A stretch of DNA of 64,000 nt, taken from contig CAXXFH010000004.1 in assembly GCA_963677085.2 (NCBI GenBank), forward strand, positions 1,674,001-1,738,000. Direction: 5' to 3'. Of this stretch, positions 25,362 to 34,654 are shown piece after piece. Made by a program: the position numbers and the translations under genes. The stretch is from G963677085 sp963677085 (lineage in GTDB: Bacteria > Planctomycetota > Planctomycetia > Pirellulales > Thermoguttaceae). Position 1 is the first letter of the stretch. Each line of letters starts with the position of its first letter. The notes beneath the pieces are model-generated. The model worked only from the letters and a program-made list of their open reading frames with translations, was not told where the DNA came from and made no database searches.

Positions 25362-27137
25362 ATGTCGTACCAGTCGATCAAACGCGTGCTTGGCGAGACC
25401 AGCCTCGAACGGAAGTGTCGCTTCCTGTTCGGGGGGTGTCTGCTGCTGTTGATCACGGCCAGCTTCTGGTGGTACGGCAGCCAGACGGAAAAACTCGTCG
25501 AGCAGCAAAACCGGATCGCCGCGCGACCGCTCGTCTACCAGGTGATGTACATCACCCATTGGGAGAAGCTGGAAACCAACGCCACGTTTCTCCCCCTGGT
25601 CGAAGAACTGACCGAGAAACTCAGCAAGGAAGAGTATCAGGCGGCGTTCATCCGGCCAAACAGCACCGACGGCACGGGCATGCCCAGTGACGAGTTCGAG
25701 TGGAAAGTACTCGACAAGTTCAAGCAGCGTTCCGTGGCCGAATCCGACTCGCCGCCGTTTGCCGAACGATCGTTGCCCGAGGAAAACAAGTATCAATTCT
25801 ATCAGCCGGTCTACGCCGAGGCTTCGTGTCTGGTGGCCTGTCATCAACCGCCGCTGGGTGGATCGGGCATCGACCTGACCGGCAGCGGATTGGCCCTGGG
25901 CGGAACGGGGCTCTCGGGCAGCGCACCGTTGGGCGAAGGCGACCTGATGGCCATCGTCAAGGTAACCATCCCCACGGCCAAAACCCAACAGGCGCTCAAC
26001 TGGAATCGGGCTATCCTGCTGGCCACGGCCATCGTGACCGTGTTTCTGGCGATGATCGCCTCCTACGTGATCGTCCGCTACGTGATCGTCAAACCCTTGC
26101 GACACCTCCGCGACGTGAGCGACGCGATTAGCCACGGCAACATCGCCCTGCGTGCGGAAATTCACACGGGCGACGAGTTCGAGGCCCTGGCCGTAGCGTT
26201 CAACCGCATGCTGCGCCACCTGGTGACCATCCAGGAAGAACTCCGGCAGGTCAACGGCAGTCTCGACGGCAAGGTCGACGAACTGGCCCAGGCCAACATG
26301 CGGCTCTATGAAATGAACACCATCAAGAGCGAGTTTCTGGCCACGATGAGCCACGAACTGCGAACGCCGCTTAACAGCATCTTGGGCTTCAGCGACGTAC
26401 TCGGATCGATCGATTCGCTCAACGACAAGCAAAAACGCTATGTGAAGAACATCCAGACTTCCGGAAAGATGCTTCTGGAGATGATCAACGACATCTTGGA
26501 TCTGGCCAAGATGGAAAGCGGGAAGATGGACACCCGGCTGGCGGAGTTCAAGATCGACCAAGTGATCCACGCCCAATGCGACATGGCCCGACCGCTGGCC
26601 GAAAAGAAGAATATCGACCTGGAAATCGAAATCGAGGCCAACCTGCCCCAATTGCGTCAGGACCAACCCCGCGTACAGCAGGTGTTGAACAACCTGTTGT
26701 CGAACGCCATCAAATTCACGCCCGAGGGCGGGCGGATCGTCGTCTCGGCCGAGCGCGACGACAACGACTTCCTGGCAGTTAAAGTGGCCGACACGGGCGT
26801 GGGCATTCCCGAAGAGGACCAGCAGGCCATCTTCGAGAAGTTCCGGCAAGGCCGCACAGGCGTTCCCTCGGGCGACCCGTTGACGCGGGAATACTCCGGC
26901 ACAGGCCTGGGACTTTCGATCGTCCGCGAACTGTGCCGGCTATTGGGCGGCGAGGTGACCGTCGACAGCGAATTGGGCAAGGGCAGCACGTTCGCCGTTC
27001 GCCTGCCCGTCCATCTGAAAGAGCAACCCCGGCTCGACTCGACCATGCTCGACGATTTCGAAGAATTCACCCGCCCCCGCTACGAACGATTGCCCCACCG
27101 CAAAGGCGACGTAGCGGAAGCAACGCGGGTGGAATGA
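25362..27137 (+). CDS. Membrane sensor histidine kinase with heme-like CX3CH motif
   Basis: The 591-residue kinase has TM1 (about 20-38), an extracytoplasmic domain (40-215), TM2 (216-238), HAMP (about 240-292), a coiled coil, HisKA with phospho-acceptor H331 in ATMSHELRTPLNSILGFSD, and a complete ATPase domain (VLNNLLSNAIKFTPEGG, DTGVGIP, YSGTGLGLSIVREL). The sensor region resembles c-heme-binding (Tll0287/DUF3365-like) domains, but its motif is C156-LVA-C160-H161, i.e. CX3CH instead of CXXCH. A glycine-rich stretch (166-193) follows at once. Redox or gas sensing is inferred. No response regulator is adjacent. Confidence 0.9.
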   Translation: MSYQSIKRVLGETSLERKCRFLFGGCLLLLITASFWWYGSQTEKLVEQQNRIAARPLVYQVMYITHWEKLETNATFLPLVEELTEKLSKEEYQAAFIRPNSTDGTGMPSDEFEWKVLDKFKQRSVAESDSPPFAERSLPEENKYQFYQPVYAEASCLVACHQPPLGGSGIDLTGSGLALGGTGLSGSAPLGEGDLMAIVKVTIPTAKTQQALNWNRAILLATAIVTVFLAMIASYVIVRYVIVKPLRHLRDVSDAISHGNIALRAEIHTGDEFEALAVAFNRMLRHLVTIQEELRQVNGSLDGKVDELAQANMRLYEMNTIKSEFLATMSHELRTPLNSILGFSDVLGSIDSLNDKQKRYVKNIQTSGKMLLEMINDILDLAKMESGKMDTRLAEFKIDQVIHAQCDMARPLAEKKNIDLEIEIEANLPQLRQDQPRVQQVLNNLLSNAIKFTPEGGRIVVSAERDDNDFLAVKVADTGVGIPEEDQQAIFEKFRQGRTGVPSGDPLTREYSGTGLGLSIVRELCRLLGGEVTVDSELGKGSTFAVRLPVHLKEQPRLDSTMLDDFEEFTRPRYERLPHRKGDVAEATRVE

Positions 27138-27172
27138 GGGGAGAGAGTTTTCAGTTGGCTGAAGACTGCTTC

Positions 27173-28288
27173 TCAAAACTCGCCGTCGGCCACCGGCTGG
27201 CCGTCGTTTGAGAGTATGAGACGATCCCAGGTAGAAAAGATGCGTTCACTATTTACAGTCGTGGTATTTGTATCGATATAGTCGCTGATGAAGACGACAC
27301 TGCCGTCGGCCATGCAGACGTTCACCCCGCCGACGTGGAGGCTCCGGGCGGTCGACTGCCGGTTGTTGCCGTTGGCGTAGCAGCCCATACCCATTCGGGC
27401 AACGGCCTCGTCTCCTCCCAGGGCACTGTGGATGTCGCTGCATGCCCAGATGTCGTCGCTGTTGAGTGTCGAGGCGTTAGGCCCCCGGGCATCGCCGACC
27501 CAGCCGCAGGCCCAGATGGCACTGGGACCAGCGCCTCCCAGGGCCCAAGTGCCACGGACATCGAACGACGTTAACCCGGCGCGGATCTCGGCCAGCAGGA
27601 TGGTATGGCTGGTTCCATCGCGGATTTCGTCGATGCCGGTCGAGGCATTGGCCCCCATCACTCCACGGAACTCTCGCTTCGGCCAGTTCGCCTTGCCGCT
27701 CGTGTCGACGGCCCAGCCGGCACACGCCTGGTCTTGGTGTTGGGTGTAAGTCATGTAACCGGTGCCGCCGTTGCCGCCGTAGTTGCCCCGGGCCCAACCG
27801 TCGCCCAAGGCCGACGTGCCCGAGGCGCCCGAGCCGTCGAGCTTCTGACGGTTGTAGCTGTCGGTCGGGCAAAGCATGAACGACAACTCCCTCGAACGCG
27901 CCGTGGCGTTGCGCGCGTCGGTAATGTAGTAGTCCAGGTCGAACTCGTCGTACAACGTCTGCTGTTCCATGAAGGGAAGCAGCAAAATTACCCAGTTCGG
28001 ACTGATATATTGATGAGCGGTCGTCTGGTCGATGAACGACTTGCCACGATTTTCGACGTCCCAGGTAGAGCTGGGCGGGAAGGTGCCCCAGTTGGTGTGA
28101 TAGTTGTGCAGGGCCAAGCCCAACTGCTTGAGGTTGTTTTTGCATTGCAATGCCCGGGCGGCCTCGCGAGCCGACTGAACCGCCGGCAGCAGCAACGCAA
28201 TCAGAATTCCGATGATGGCGATTACCACCAGCAGTTCGACTAACGTAAACGCCAATCTTCCCATGCGACAACGAGGAAGCCCGAACAT
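27173..28288 (-). CDS. DUF1559 prepilin-like protein, downstream copy
   Basis: This 371-residue protein has a type-IV-prepilin-like N-terminus (AFTLVELLVVIAIIGILIAL, LLPAVQSAREAAR) and the DUF1559 body ending in SLHVGGVNVCMADGSVVF. Such proteins are abundant in planctomycetes, are probably exported and processed by a prepilin peptidase, and form surface or pseudopilus-like structures of unknown role. GAGAGGG six bases before ATG 28288 supports the start. It is a close paralogue of the next gene upstream, with near-identical DNA over the 3' half. Confidence 0.92.
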   Translation of the reverse strand: MFGLPRCRMGRLAFTLVELLVVIAIIGILIALLLPAVQSAREAARALQCKNNLKQLGLALHNYHTNWGTFPPSSTWDVENRGKSFIDQTTAHQYISPNWVILLLPFMEQQTLYDEFDLDYYITDARNATARSRELSFMLCPTDSYNRQKLDGSGASGTSALGDGWARGNYGGNGGTGYMTYTQHQDQACAGWAVDTSGKANWPKREFRGVMGANASTGIDEIRDGTSHTILLAEIRAGLTSFDVRGTWALGGAGPSAIWACGWVGDARGPNASTLNSDDIWACSDIHSALGGDEAVARMGMGCYANGNNRQSTARSLHVGGVNVCMADGSVVFISDYIDTNTTTVNSERIFSTWDRLILSNDGQPVADGEF

Positions 28289-28403
28289 GGTGTTCCCTCT
28301 CGTTGAAAGACAAGAGCTTGAAGCGAGAGATTGTCAGCTATTCGTAGGATGGCCCTAAGCAACTTGCCGTCCGGCGAATTGACAAGTACTTTGTCGGTCA
28401 ATC

Positions 28404-29525
28404 CTAAAACTCGCCGTCGGCCACCGGTTGGCCGTCGTTTGAGAGTATGAGACGATCCCAGGTAGAAAAGATGCGTTCACTATTTACAGTCGTGGTATTT
28501 GTATCGATATAGTCGCTGATGAAGACGACACTGCCGTCGGCCATGCAGACGTTCACCCCGCCGACGTGAAGGCTCCGGGCGGTCGACTGCCGGTTGCTGC
28601 CGTTGGCGTAACAACCCATGCCCATCCGAGCGACAACCGCCGAGCCACCCAGCGCCGCTTCGATGGCGTCGCATGCCCAAATGTCGTCAGAGTTGTCCTG
28701 CGAGGCATTGGGCCCACGAACGTCGGCACCAATCCAACCACAGGCCCAAATGGAACTGGCCCCGGCGCCGCCCAGGGCCCAGGTGCCGCGAATGTCGAAC
28801 GAGGTCAGCCCGGCGCGAATCTCGGCCAGCAGGATGGTATGGGTCGTCCCGTCGCGAATCTGGTCGATACTTGTCGAGGCGTTGGCCCCCATCACCCCGC
28901 GAATTTCTGGTTTCGGCCACATCGCTTTACCGCTCGTGTCAACGGCCCAACCGCAAGCGTTCCAACCGTTGGACTGATGCTGGGTGTAGCTCATCATACC
29001 GGGGCCGCCGTTACCGCCGTAGTTGCCGCGGGCCCAACCGTCGCCCAAGGCCGCCGTGCCCGAGGCACCCGAGCCGTCGAGCTTCTGACGGTTGTAGCTG
29101 TCGGTCGGGCAAAGCATGAACGACAACTCCCTCGAACGCGCCGTGGCGTTGCGCGCGTCGGTAATGTAGTAGTCCAGGTCGAACTCGTCGTACAACGTCT
29201 GCTGTTCCATGAAGGGAAGCAACAGAATCACCCAATTCGGGCTGATATATTGATGGGAGGTCGTCTGATCGATGAACGACTTGCCGCGATTTTCGACGTC
29301 CCAGGTCGAGCTGGGCGGGAAGGTGCCCCAGTTGCTGTGATAGTTGTGCAGGGCCAAGCCCAACTGCTTGAGGTTGTTTTTGCACTGCAATGCCCGGGCG
29401 GCCTCGCGAGCCGACTGAACCGCCGGCAGCAGCAACGCAATCAGAATCCCGATGATGGCGATTACCACCAGTAGCTCGACCAGGGTGAAACCCTTACTGC
29501 CAGCCGATCGCCCATCGTTTCTCAT
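28404..29525 (-). CDS. DUF1559 prepilin-like protein, upstream copy
   Basis: The 373-residue paralogue of the preceding entry has the same prepilin motif (KGFTLVELLVVIAIIGILIA) and the same C-terminus down to SNDGQPVADGEF. ATG 29525 is set by GGAGGAAAATCGAT just upstream; a longer in-frame start at 29555 has none. Differences from its copy are concentrated in the central third (the region around SYTQHQSNGWNACGWAVDTS). It follows a small lipoprotein gene, giving a three-gene unit: lipoprotein, DUF1559, DUF1559. Confidence 0.92.
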   Translation of the reverse strand: MRNDGRSAGSKGFTLVELLVVIAIIGILIALLLPAVQSAREAARALQCKNNLKQLGLALHNYHSNWGTFPPSSTWDVENRGKSFIDQTTSHQYISPNWVILLLPFMEQQTLYDEFDLDYYITDARNATARSRELSFMLCPTDSYNRQKLDGSGASGTAALGDGWARGNYGGNGGPGMMSYTQHQSNGWNACGWAVDTSGKAMWPKPEIRGVMGANASTSIDQIRDGTTHTILLAEIRAGLTSFDIRGTWALGGAGASSIWACGWIGADVRGPNASQDNSDDIWACDAIEAALGGSAVVARMGMGCYANGSNRQSTARSLHVGGVNVCMADGSVVFISDYIDTNTTTVNSERIFSTWDRLILSNDGQPVADGEF

Positions 29526-29579
29526 ATCGATTTTCCTCCGCGTTTGCCTGCACACCTGCGACCGCCGTCCCTGCCGTAC

Positions 29580-30014
29580 CTACGGCCGTTTCACGGTGAA
29601 CTCGAAATGATCCGCCCCACCGCCGACCTCGATTTCCGAGGGCGACACGTCCAGTTGAGTTTGACGCAGCTTGTCGTCCTCGGTAAACACGCTCACCGTG
29701 TGCCGCCCGATCACCAGACCGTCGCCGTAACGGTGGCTCGTGGCTTCGCTGAAGGTGCCGTCTTCTACATGGACTTCGGCCTCGCCCATCTTGGGGTGGG
29801 TCTGCTTGTCCTTGCTTTCCACTTGGGGGGAAAAGCGAATGAACACCCGGGCCGCCTGGATCGGTGTGCCGTCGTCGTAAGTAACCTTGCCGGTAACTCT
29901 CACCATGTCGAACGGCTCGGAACTGCCGCAGCCGACGACCGCCAACAGAAGCCATGCCGCAGCGGCGACCCCCAATGTGGAATGGTGCTGCGACGAAATA
30001 CGGCGGATCCCCAT
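29580..30014 (-). CDS. Carboxypeptidase-regulatory-like lipoprotein
   Basis: This 144-residue protein has a lipoprotein signal (GVAAAAWLLLAVVGCGSS) and a single transthyretin/carboxypeptidase-regulatory-like beta-sandwich: VTGKVTYDDGTPIQAARVFI, then GRHTVSVFTEDD. Such small lipoproteins commonly precede DUF1559 genes in planctomycetes. The ATG at 30014 is chosen because GAGG lies upstream and the signal starts there. It likely heads the operon with the two DUF1559 genes; a second lipoprotein of the same kind accompanies the third DUF1559 gene at 50764. Confidence 0.85.
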   Translation of the reverse strand: MGIRRISSQHHSTLGVAAAAWLLLAVVGCGSSEPFDMVRVTGKVTYDDGTPIQAARVFIRFSPQVESKDKQTHPKMGEAEVHVEDGTFSEATSHRYGDGLVIGRHTVSVFTEDDKLRQTQLDVSPSEIEVGGGADHFEFTVKRP

Positions 30015-30202
30015 TGCGAAATACCTCGCTGAAGTTTCAAATACCGTGGCGGTGCATCCAGCAAAAGGCCCGGCAACGCCAATACCCACCCCTCTAGAGG
30101 GCGCAAAACAGAGTAAGCGACTGTCCGATACGACCTACTGAAAAGATAGCTTGGACATACCCCTCCACTTATTAATGTCTCGCGGCCGTTGATTTTGGGA
30201 GA

Positions 30203-30679
30203 ATGATGAGTAATTCTGGTTCTGGAGTGCGTGCTGAGGTGAAATTGTTCACCGACGGAGCCTGTAGCGGCAATCCTGGGCCCGGTGGCTGGGCGTTTAT
30301 CTTGCGGCATCCCGCTTCCGGCAAAGAACGAGAAGGGTCGGGCGCCGAGCGAGAGACCACCAATAACCGCATGGAAATGCTAGCAGTTATCCGCGGACTG
30401 GAGTGCCTTAAACGGCCCACCAGGGTGGAATTGATCAGCGATAGCGTCTACGTGGGCCGCGGCATGAGCGAATGGATGCCCAAGTGGAAGGCCAACGGCT
30501 GGCGGCGTCGCGAAGGTAGTCGCTGGGCCGCCGTGAAGAACGAAGATCTCTGGCGGCGACTCGACGAGTTGCTCGCCACTCACAATGTTACCTTCACCCA
30601 TGTCCGCGGCCACAGCGGCCACCCCGAAAACGAGCGGTGCGATACCCTGGCCGTAGCCGCCTATCAGAAGTACCGATAG
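30203..30679 (+). CDS. rnhA: Ribonuclease HI
   Basis: The enzyme cuts the RNA strand of RNA-DNA hybrids in the cytoplasm. The 158-residue protein shows LFTDGACSGNPGPGGWAF with D18, MEML with E58, ISDSVYV with D80, and FTHVRGHSGHPENERCDTLA with H137 and D147, so the full DEDD catalytic set and the flexible histidine are present. The ATG at 30203 abuts GGGAGA; a second ATG at 30206 is equally likely. It stands alone, transcribed away from the DUF1559 unit. Confidence 0.97.
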   Translation: MMSNSGSGVRAEVKLFTDGACSGNPGPGGWAFILRHPASGKEREGSGAERETTNNRMEMLAVIRGLECLKRPTRVELISDSVYVGRGMSEWMPKWKANGWRRREGSRWAAVKNEDLWRRLDELLATHNVTFTHVRGHSGHPENERCDTLAVAAYQKYR

Positions 30680-30958
30680 GGAGTTGGGGGATTTTGGATT
30701 TATGATTTGGGATTTCATTGGTCATTCCGACCTCTGACTTCCGATTTGGCGAAGCCGCAAGCGGCCTCCCTGCTCCGAACTCCTATCTCGCTGTTCCCAA
30801 CTCGCATCCAAACTGCCCTTGCCCCCCCCTAACGGTTCCGCTACTATCCGCCCTGATCGTGTCGGTCTGCGCATGTCGCGCGCCCTCTTGTAATGCATCG
30901 GAAGGGATGGCTGGGCGCCATACTTTCCATTCCCACGGTTGTTCAGGAGAAGATTGCC

Positions 30959-31786
30959 ATGCCACGGTTCGCCAAGCGACCCTGGCTGTTGGCCGGATTG
31001 ATCGCGGCATTGCTGTGCTGCGGCTGCAAGAACAGCGCGCCGGTGTTGCAGGGGAAAGTCGATCAGTTCCAGCAGCAACAGGTGGCGTTGGCCCAACAAC
31101 AGCAACTCCTTCAGCAACGAGCAAACGCCCTGGATCGCGATAACCAGGAGCTTTCGACGCTGTTGGCACAAAGTCGCCAGCAGACCAAGGTCTATGAAGA
31201 CCAGGTGGCAGCGCTGCGCGACCAGCTTCGCGGCGTAACTTCGCAACTCGCTCAGGTGCGCTCGGAAAAGCAGAATACGGACAAAGAGGTACAAACACTC
31301 ACGGCCTCCTTGCAGCGTCGCGGCAGTGTGGCGATCAGTCCCAACAACAGTTACCTGCAAACATTGCCCGCCATCAATCTGCCCGACGTCCACGTGCGTC
31401 GCGACGGCGACGTGATTCGCATCGAATTGCCTGGCGAACAGCTTTTCGAGTCGGGCAGCGCCCGGCTGAAACCCGGCGGAGCCAGCCTGATTACGGCCGT
31501 GGCCGCCGAGTTGTTTGCCACGTATCCGAAGCAGATTGTCGGCATCGAGGGCCACACCGACAGCGACCCGATCGCCGCCCAGTACTTCCGCAACAACCAC
31601 GAACTGTCCGTCGCCCGGGCGACCAGCGTCTACGACATGCTGGTCAATCGCAGCCGCTACCCGAGCCAGCAACTCTTCCTGGTCGGTCACGGCGCCAACC
31701 ACCCGATCGCCTCGAATGCCACACTCGAAGGCAAACGCCGCAACCGCCGCGTGGAACTCGTGGTGTATCCCGAGCAGCGAAACTAG
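30959..31786 (+). CDS. OmpA-family lipoprotein with coiled coil
   Basis: The 275-residue protein has a lipoprotein signal (WLLAGLIAALLCCGC), a long Gln-rich coiled coil (QGKVDQFQQQQVALAQQQQL and onward), then an OmpA/MotB peptidoglycan-binding domain: LFESGSARLKPGGASLITAV, IVGIEGHTDSDPIAA, ELSVARATSVYDMLV and GKRRNRRVELVVYP. It probably ties the outer membrane or envelope to peptidoglycan. AGGAG lies eight bases before ATG 30959, deciding the start over the longer frame from 30893. Confidence 0.92.
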   Translation: MPRFAKRPWLLAGLIAALLCCGCKNSAPVLQGKVDQFQQQQVALAQQQQLLQQRANALDRDNQELSTLLAQSRQQTKVYEDQVAALRDQLRGVTSQLAQVRSEKQNTDKEVQTLTASLQRRGSVAISPNNSYLQTLPAINLPDVHVRRDGDVIRIELPGEQLFESGSARLKPGGASLITAVAAELFATYPKQIVGIEGHTDSDPIAAQYFRNNHELSVARATSVYDMLVNRSRYPSQQLFLVGHGANHPIASNATLEGKRRNRRVELVVYPEQRN

Positions 31787-31991
31787 AGGCGGTTTCAAAT
31801 CTGGCTTATGAGGGGTTGCCAACAGCATTGCTTGCTGACATCTTCCTCGGGAAATAGGACAATTCGACGATACACCGAACCCCCCCGGAATAGGTTTTGA
31901 AACAGCTTCTAGAGAAGAGGGATTAGGGACGAGAGACGAGGGGCGAGAAAACCACGATTTCCCCAAACTCAAGAAATCCAACTCTCCCTCA

Positions 31992-32022
31992 TCCAAGCCC
32001 ACGGGTGGCAACCCGTGGGACC
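31992..32022. repeat. GGTCCCA...TGGGCTTGG-type hairpin, copy 3
   Basis: CCCACGGGTGGCAACCCGTG forms the core, followed by GGACC on the plus strand. The interval 31787-32054 otherwise holds no gene. Confidence 0.65.
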
Positions 32023-32054
32023 AATCCGCGCTGCACAACCCCCACACGCACACC

Positions 32055-32267
32055 ATGCCCCACCGCTTCGTAAACGACGGCCACGGTCGAGCGCGTCGCG
32101 CCATCGAGCAGGAAGTCCGTGCCGAACTGGAAGCTCGTTACGCCGAGGCACTTCAGCGTGCCAACGTCTTGCAGCGACTGCGCATCAAGCGGCAGATCAA
32201 CAAAGAGGTTGCCCAGGAGGTCGCACGCCGCGTGAATGAGCAGGCGCCGCGAGAGGGACTGTATTGA
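32055..32267 (+). CDS. Small helical conserved protein
   Basis: The 70-residue protein is very basic and almost entirely helical (RRAIEQEVRAELEARYAEAL, then RLRIKRQINKEVAQEVARRV). No signal or known domain. There is no convincing Shine-Dalgarno sequence, but amphipathic periodicity and codon use argue for a real gene. Role unknown. Confidence 0.6.
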   Translation: MPHRFVNDGHGRARRAIEQEVRAELEARYAEALQRANVLQRLRIKRQINKEVAQEVARRVNEQAPREGLY

Positions 32268-32340
32268 ACGAACGCTGGGGCGAATCAGAGGGATGCAAGT
32301 CGGCGGGGCGGTTGTTCTTGAAGCGCGAAATGCGATCCTG

Positions 32341-32368
32341 TCCCACGGACTGCAGCCCGTGGGCTTGG
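32341..32368. repeat. GGTCCCA...TGGGCTTGG-type hairpin, copy 4
   Basis: TCCCACGG and CCCGTGGGCTTGG bound the imperfect stem, between the small helical gene and recG. Confidence 0.6.
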
Positions 32369-32477
32369 AAGTTCTCCAAGCAATGCCATGTGTCGTGGGC
32401 ATTTGGCATGCGGGATTGTTTGCTCTTCTCCCACACCCCTCATCGAGCGGCCTTCGGCGCGGTACAATGGGGATGTC

Positions 32478-34643
32478 ATGACCCCCTCGCCCGATCGCAC
32501 AACCGAATCCCACGACACGCCGGAGCATAGGCCAGAGCGTCTTGCTGCCGACGCGCACGTTCCAGGCAAGTCGGCCATTGAACGGCTGGCTACGCCCGTG
32601 CAGTATCTCAAGGGCGTGGGACCGCGCCGGGCCGAAATCCTCCAGCGGCTGGACCTGCACGCGGCCGCCGACGTGTTGTTCTTCTTTCCCCGCGACTACC
32701 AAGACCTAACCGACCGTCGCACGGCCGACGACCTCGAAGAAGACAAACTGCAGAGCGTGGTGGGCATCGTCGAGGAAATCGACCTTCGCTCGCTGCGCGA
32801 CGGCCGCTCGATCCTCGGCGTGTTGATCAGTTCGGGCGAAGGCCACCTTCGGGCAAGCTGGTTCAACCAGCCCTTCATGCGGCAGAAGTTCTTCCAGGGC
32901 CAACGGGTGTTGGTCTCCGGCAAGCCGCGCTATCGGGGGCTAATGTGGGAGATGTCGCATCCCCGCGTTCAGATGCTCTCCGACGACGAGCAAGAGCCCG
33001 AGGGCCAACTGCTACCCGTCTACCCGTTGACCGAAGGGCTGCACCAGCACCAAATTCGCCGCGTGGTGCGGCGCGTGGTCGACGACTACACCGAACTGCT
33101 CGACGAAGTCTTTCCCGAGTCGTACCTCGAAGAGCACAACCTTTGGCCGCTACGCCGTGCGCTGCCCGAAGTCCACTTCCCCAGCGACCAGGAGAGCCTG
33201 GCCCACGCCCGACGCCGGCTGGTTTACCAAGAGTTGTTCGTATTGCAATTGGCCCTGGCCGTGAAGCGTTGGCAGCAGCACGACCAGCATCACGCAACGC
33301 CGCTGGAGGCCACGGCCAAGATCGACGCGCGAATTCGTCGGCTTTTTCCTTTTGAGTTGACGTCGGGCCAGCAGCAGGCCATCGCCGAGATTGCCGCCGA
33401 CATGGGCGGGCCGTGCCCGATGAACCGGCTGCTGCAAGGCGACGTGGGCAGCGGCAAAACGGTGGTGGCCGTCTACGCCATGCTTCTGGCCGTCGCGCAT
33501 GGCCAACAGGCCGCGCTGATGGCCCCCACCGAAGTGCTCGCCCGACAACATGCGCTGACGCTCAACAAGCTGCTTACCGGTAGCGAAGTCCGTCGGGCGA
33601 CGCTCACCGGAGGGCTGCCGGCCGCCCAACGACGCGAGGTCCTACGGCAAATCGCCGAGGGCGAGGTCGACCTGGTCGTCGGCACCCAAGCGATCATCCA
33701 GGAAGGGGTGAGCTTCAAGCAACTCGGGCTGGTGGTGATCGACGAGCAGCACAAGTTTGGAGTTCGCCAACGAGCGACGCTGCGCGCGGCCGGACTCGAT
33801 CCGCACTACCTGGTGATGACCGCCACGCCCATCCCGCGCACGGTGACCATGACCCTGTTCGGCGATCTGGAGATATCGACCCTGCGTGACAGCCCGCCGG
33901 GCCGGCAGAAGATCAATACGTACCTGACCACCGATGAGCAGCGTGAGCGATGGTGGGAGTTTTTCCGCACCAAGCTGCGCGAGGGCCGGCAAGGCTACGT
34001 CGTGACGCCGCTGGTCGAAGAGTCGGAAGAAATGGCCGCCGCCAGTTTGGACGAAACGTTCGAGCGGTTGGCCAACGGCGAGTTGGAAGCCTTTCGCTTG
34101 GGCCTGGTCCATGGGCGAATGACGTCTGATGAAAAAGACGCCGTGATGAACGACTTCCGCAGCGGCGAGATTCAAGTGTTGGTTTGCACCTCGGTTGTGG
34201 AGGTGGGCGTCGACGTGCCCAACGCCACGCTCATGACCATTGAGAGCGCCGAACGCTTCGGACTGGCGCAATTGCACCAGCTACGCGGACGGATCAGCCG
34301 CGGCAAATACCCAGGCTTCTGTGCCGTGTTCGCCGACCCGCAGACCGAAGAGTCGCAAAAGCGGTTGAAGGCCTTCGCCGGTTCGACCGACGGTTTCGAG
34401 TTGGCCGAGATCGACTTCCGGCTCCGCGGCCCGGGCGATCTATTCGGCACGCAACAACACGGCCTGCCCCCGTTTCGCATCGCCGACCTACTGCGCGACC
34501 AGGAATTACTGACCGAAGCGAGGCGCGACGCCATGCAGATCATCACCGCCGACCCTGGGTTGAAAGACCCCCAATGGGCAAAACTCCGCCGCCAAATGCT
34601 GGGCCGCTATGGGAAAGTATTGGAGTTGGGGGACGTGGGATAA
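32478..34643 (+). CDS. recG: ATP-dependent DNA helicase RecG
   Basis: RecG remodels stalled forks and branched DNA. The 721-residue protein has the wedge/OB part (PVQYLKGVGPRRAEILQRLD), Walker A LLQGDVGSGKTVVAVYA, DEQH box VVIDEQHKFGVRQRA, TATPIPRT, and the C-terminal motifs ESAERFGLAQLHQLRGRISR and RLRGPGDLFGTQQHGLPPFR. All are intact and the length is normal. ATG 32478 is chosen because GGGGA lies upstream and the family N-terminus fits; the longer frame from 32388 runs through repeat DNA. It converges on the TcmP/DUF5131 island with only 11 bases between. Confidence 0.97.
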   Translation: MTPSPDRTTESHDTPEHRPERLAADAHVPGKSAIERLATPVQYLKGVGPRRAEILQRLDLHAAADVLFFFPRDYQDLTDRRTADDLEEDKLQSVVGIVEEIDLRSLRDGRSILGVLISSGEGHLRASWFNQPFMRQKFFQGQRVLVSGKPRYRGLMWEMSHPRVQMLSDDEQEPEGQLLPVYPLTEGLHQHQIRRVVRRVVDDYTELLDEVFPESYLEEHNLWPLRRALPEVHFPSDQESLAHARRRLVYQELFVLQLALAVKRWQQHDQHHATPLEATAKIDARIRRLFPFELTSGQQQAIAEIAADMGGPCPMNRLLQGDVGSGKTVVAVYAMLLAVAHGQQAALMAPTEVLARQHALTLNKLLTGSEVRRATLTGGLPAAQRREVLRQIAEGEVDLVVGTQAIIQEGVSFKQLGLVVIDEQHKFGVRQRATLRAAGLDPHYLVMTATPIPRTVTMTLFGDLEISTLRDSPPGRQKINTYLTTDEQRERWWEFFRTKLREGRQGYVVTPLVEESEEMAAASLDETFERLANGELEAFRLGLVHGRMTSDEKDAVMNDFRSGEIQVLVCTSVVEVGVDVPNATLMTIESAERFGLAQLHQLRGRISRGKYPGFCAVFADPQTEESQKRLKAFAGSTDGFELAEIDFRLRGPGDLFGTQQHGLPPFRIADLLRDQELLTEARRDAMQIITADPGLKDPQWAKLRRQMLGRYGKVLELGDVG

Positions 34644-34654
34644 GGAGAGAAGAC

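Noticed and set aside
25224..26849. 541-codon minus-strand frame opposite the membrane sensor kinase
   Set aside because: The sense strand has complete HAMP, HisKA and ATPase motifs; the antisense frame is a codon-composition artefact.
32455..32477. TACAAT before recG as a -10 promoter element
   Set aside because: No acceptable -35 hexamer at the right distance.
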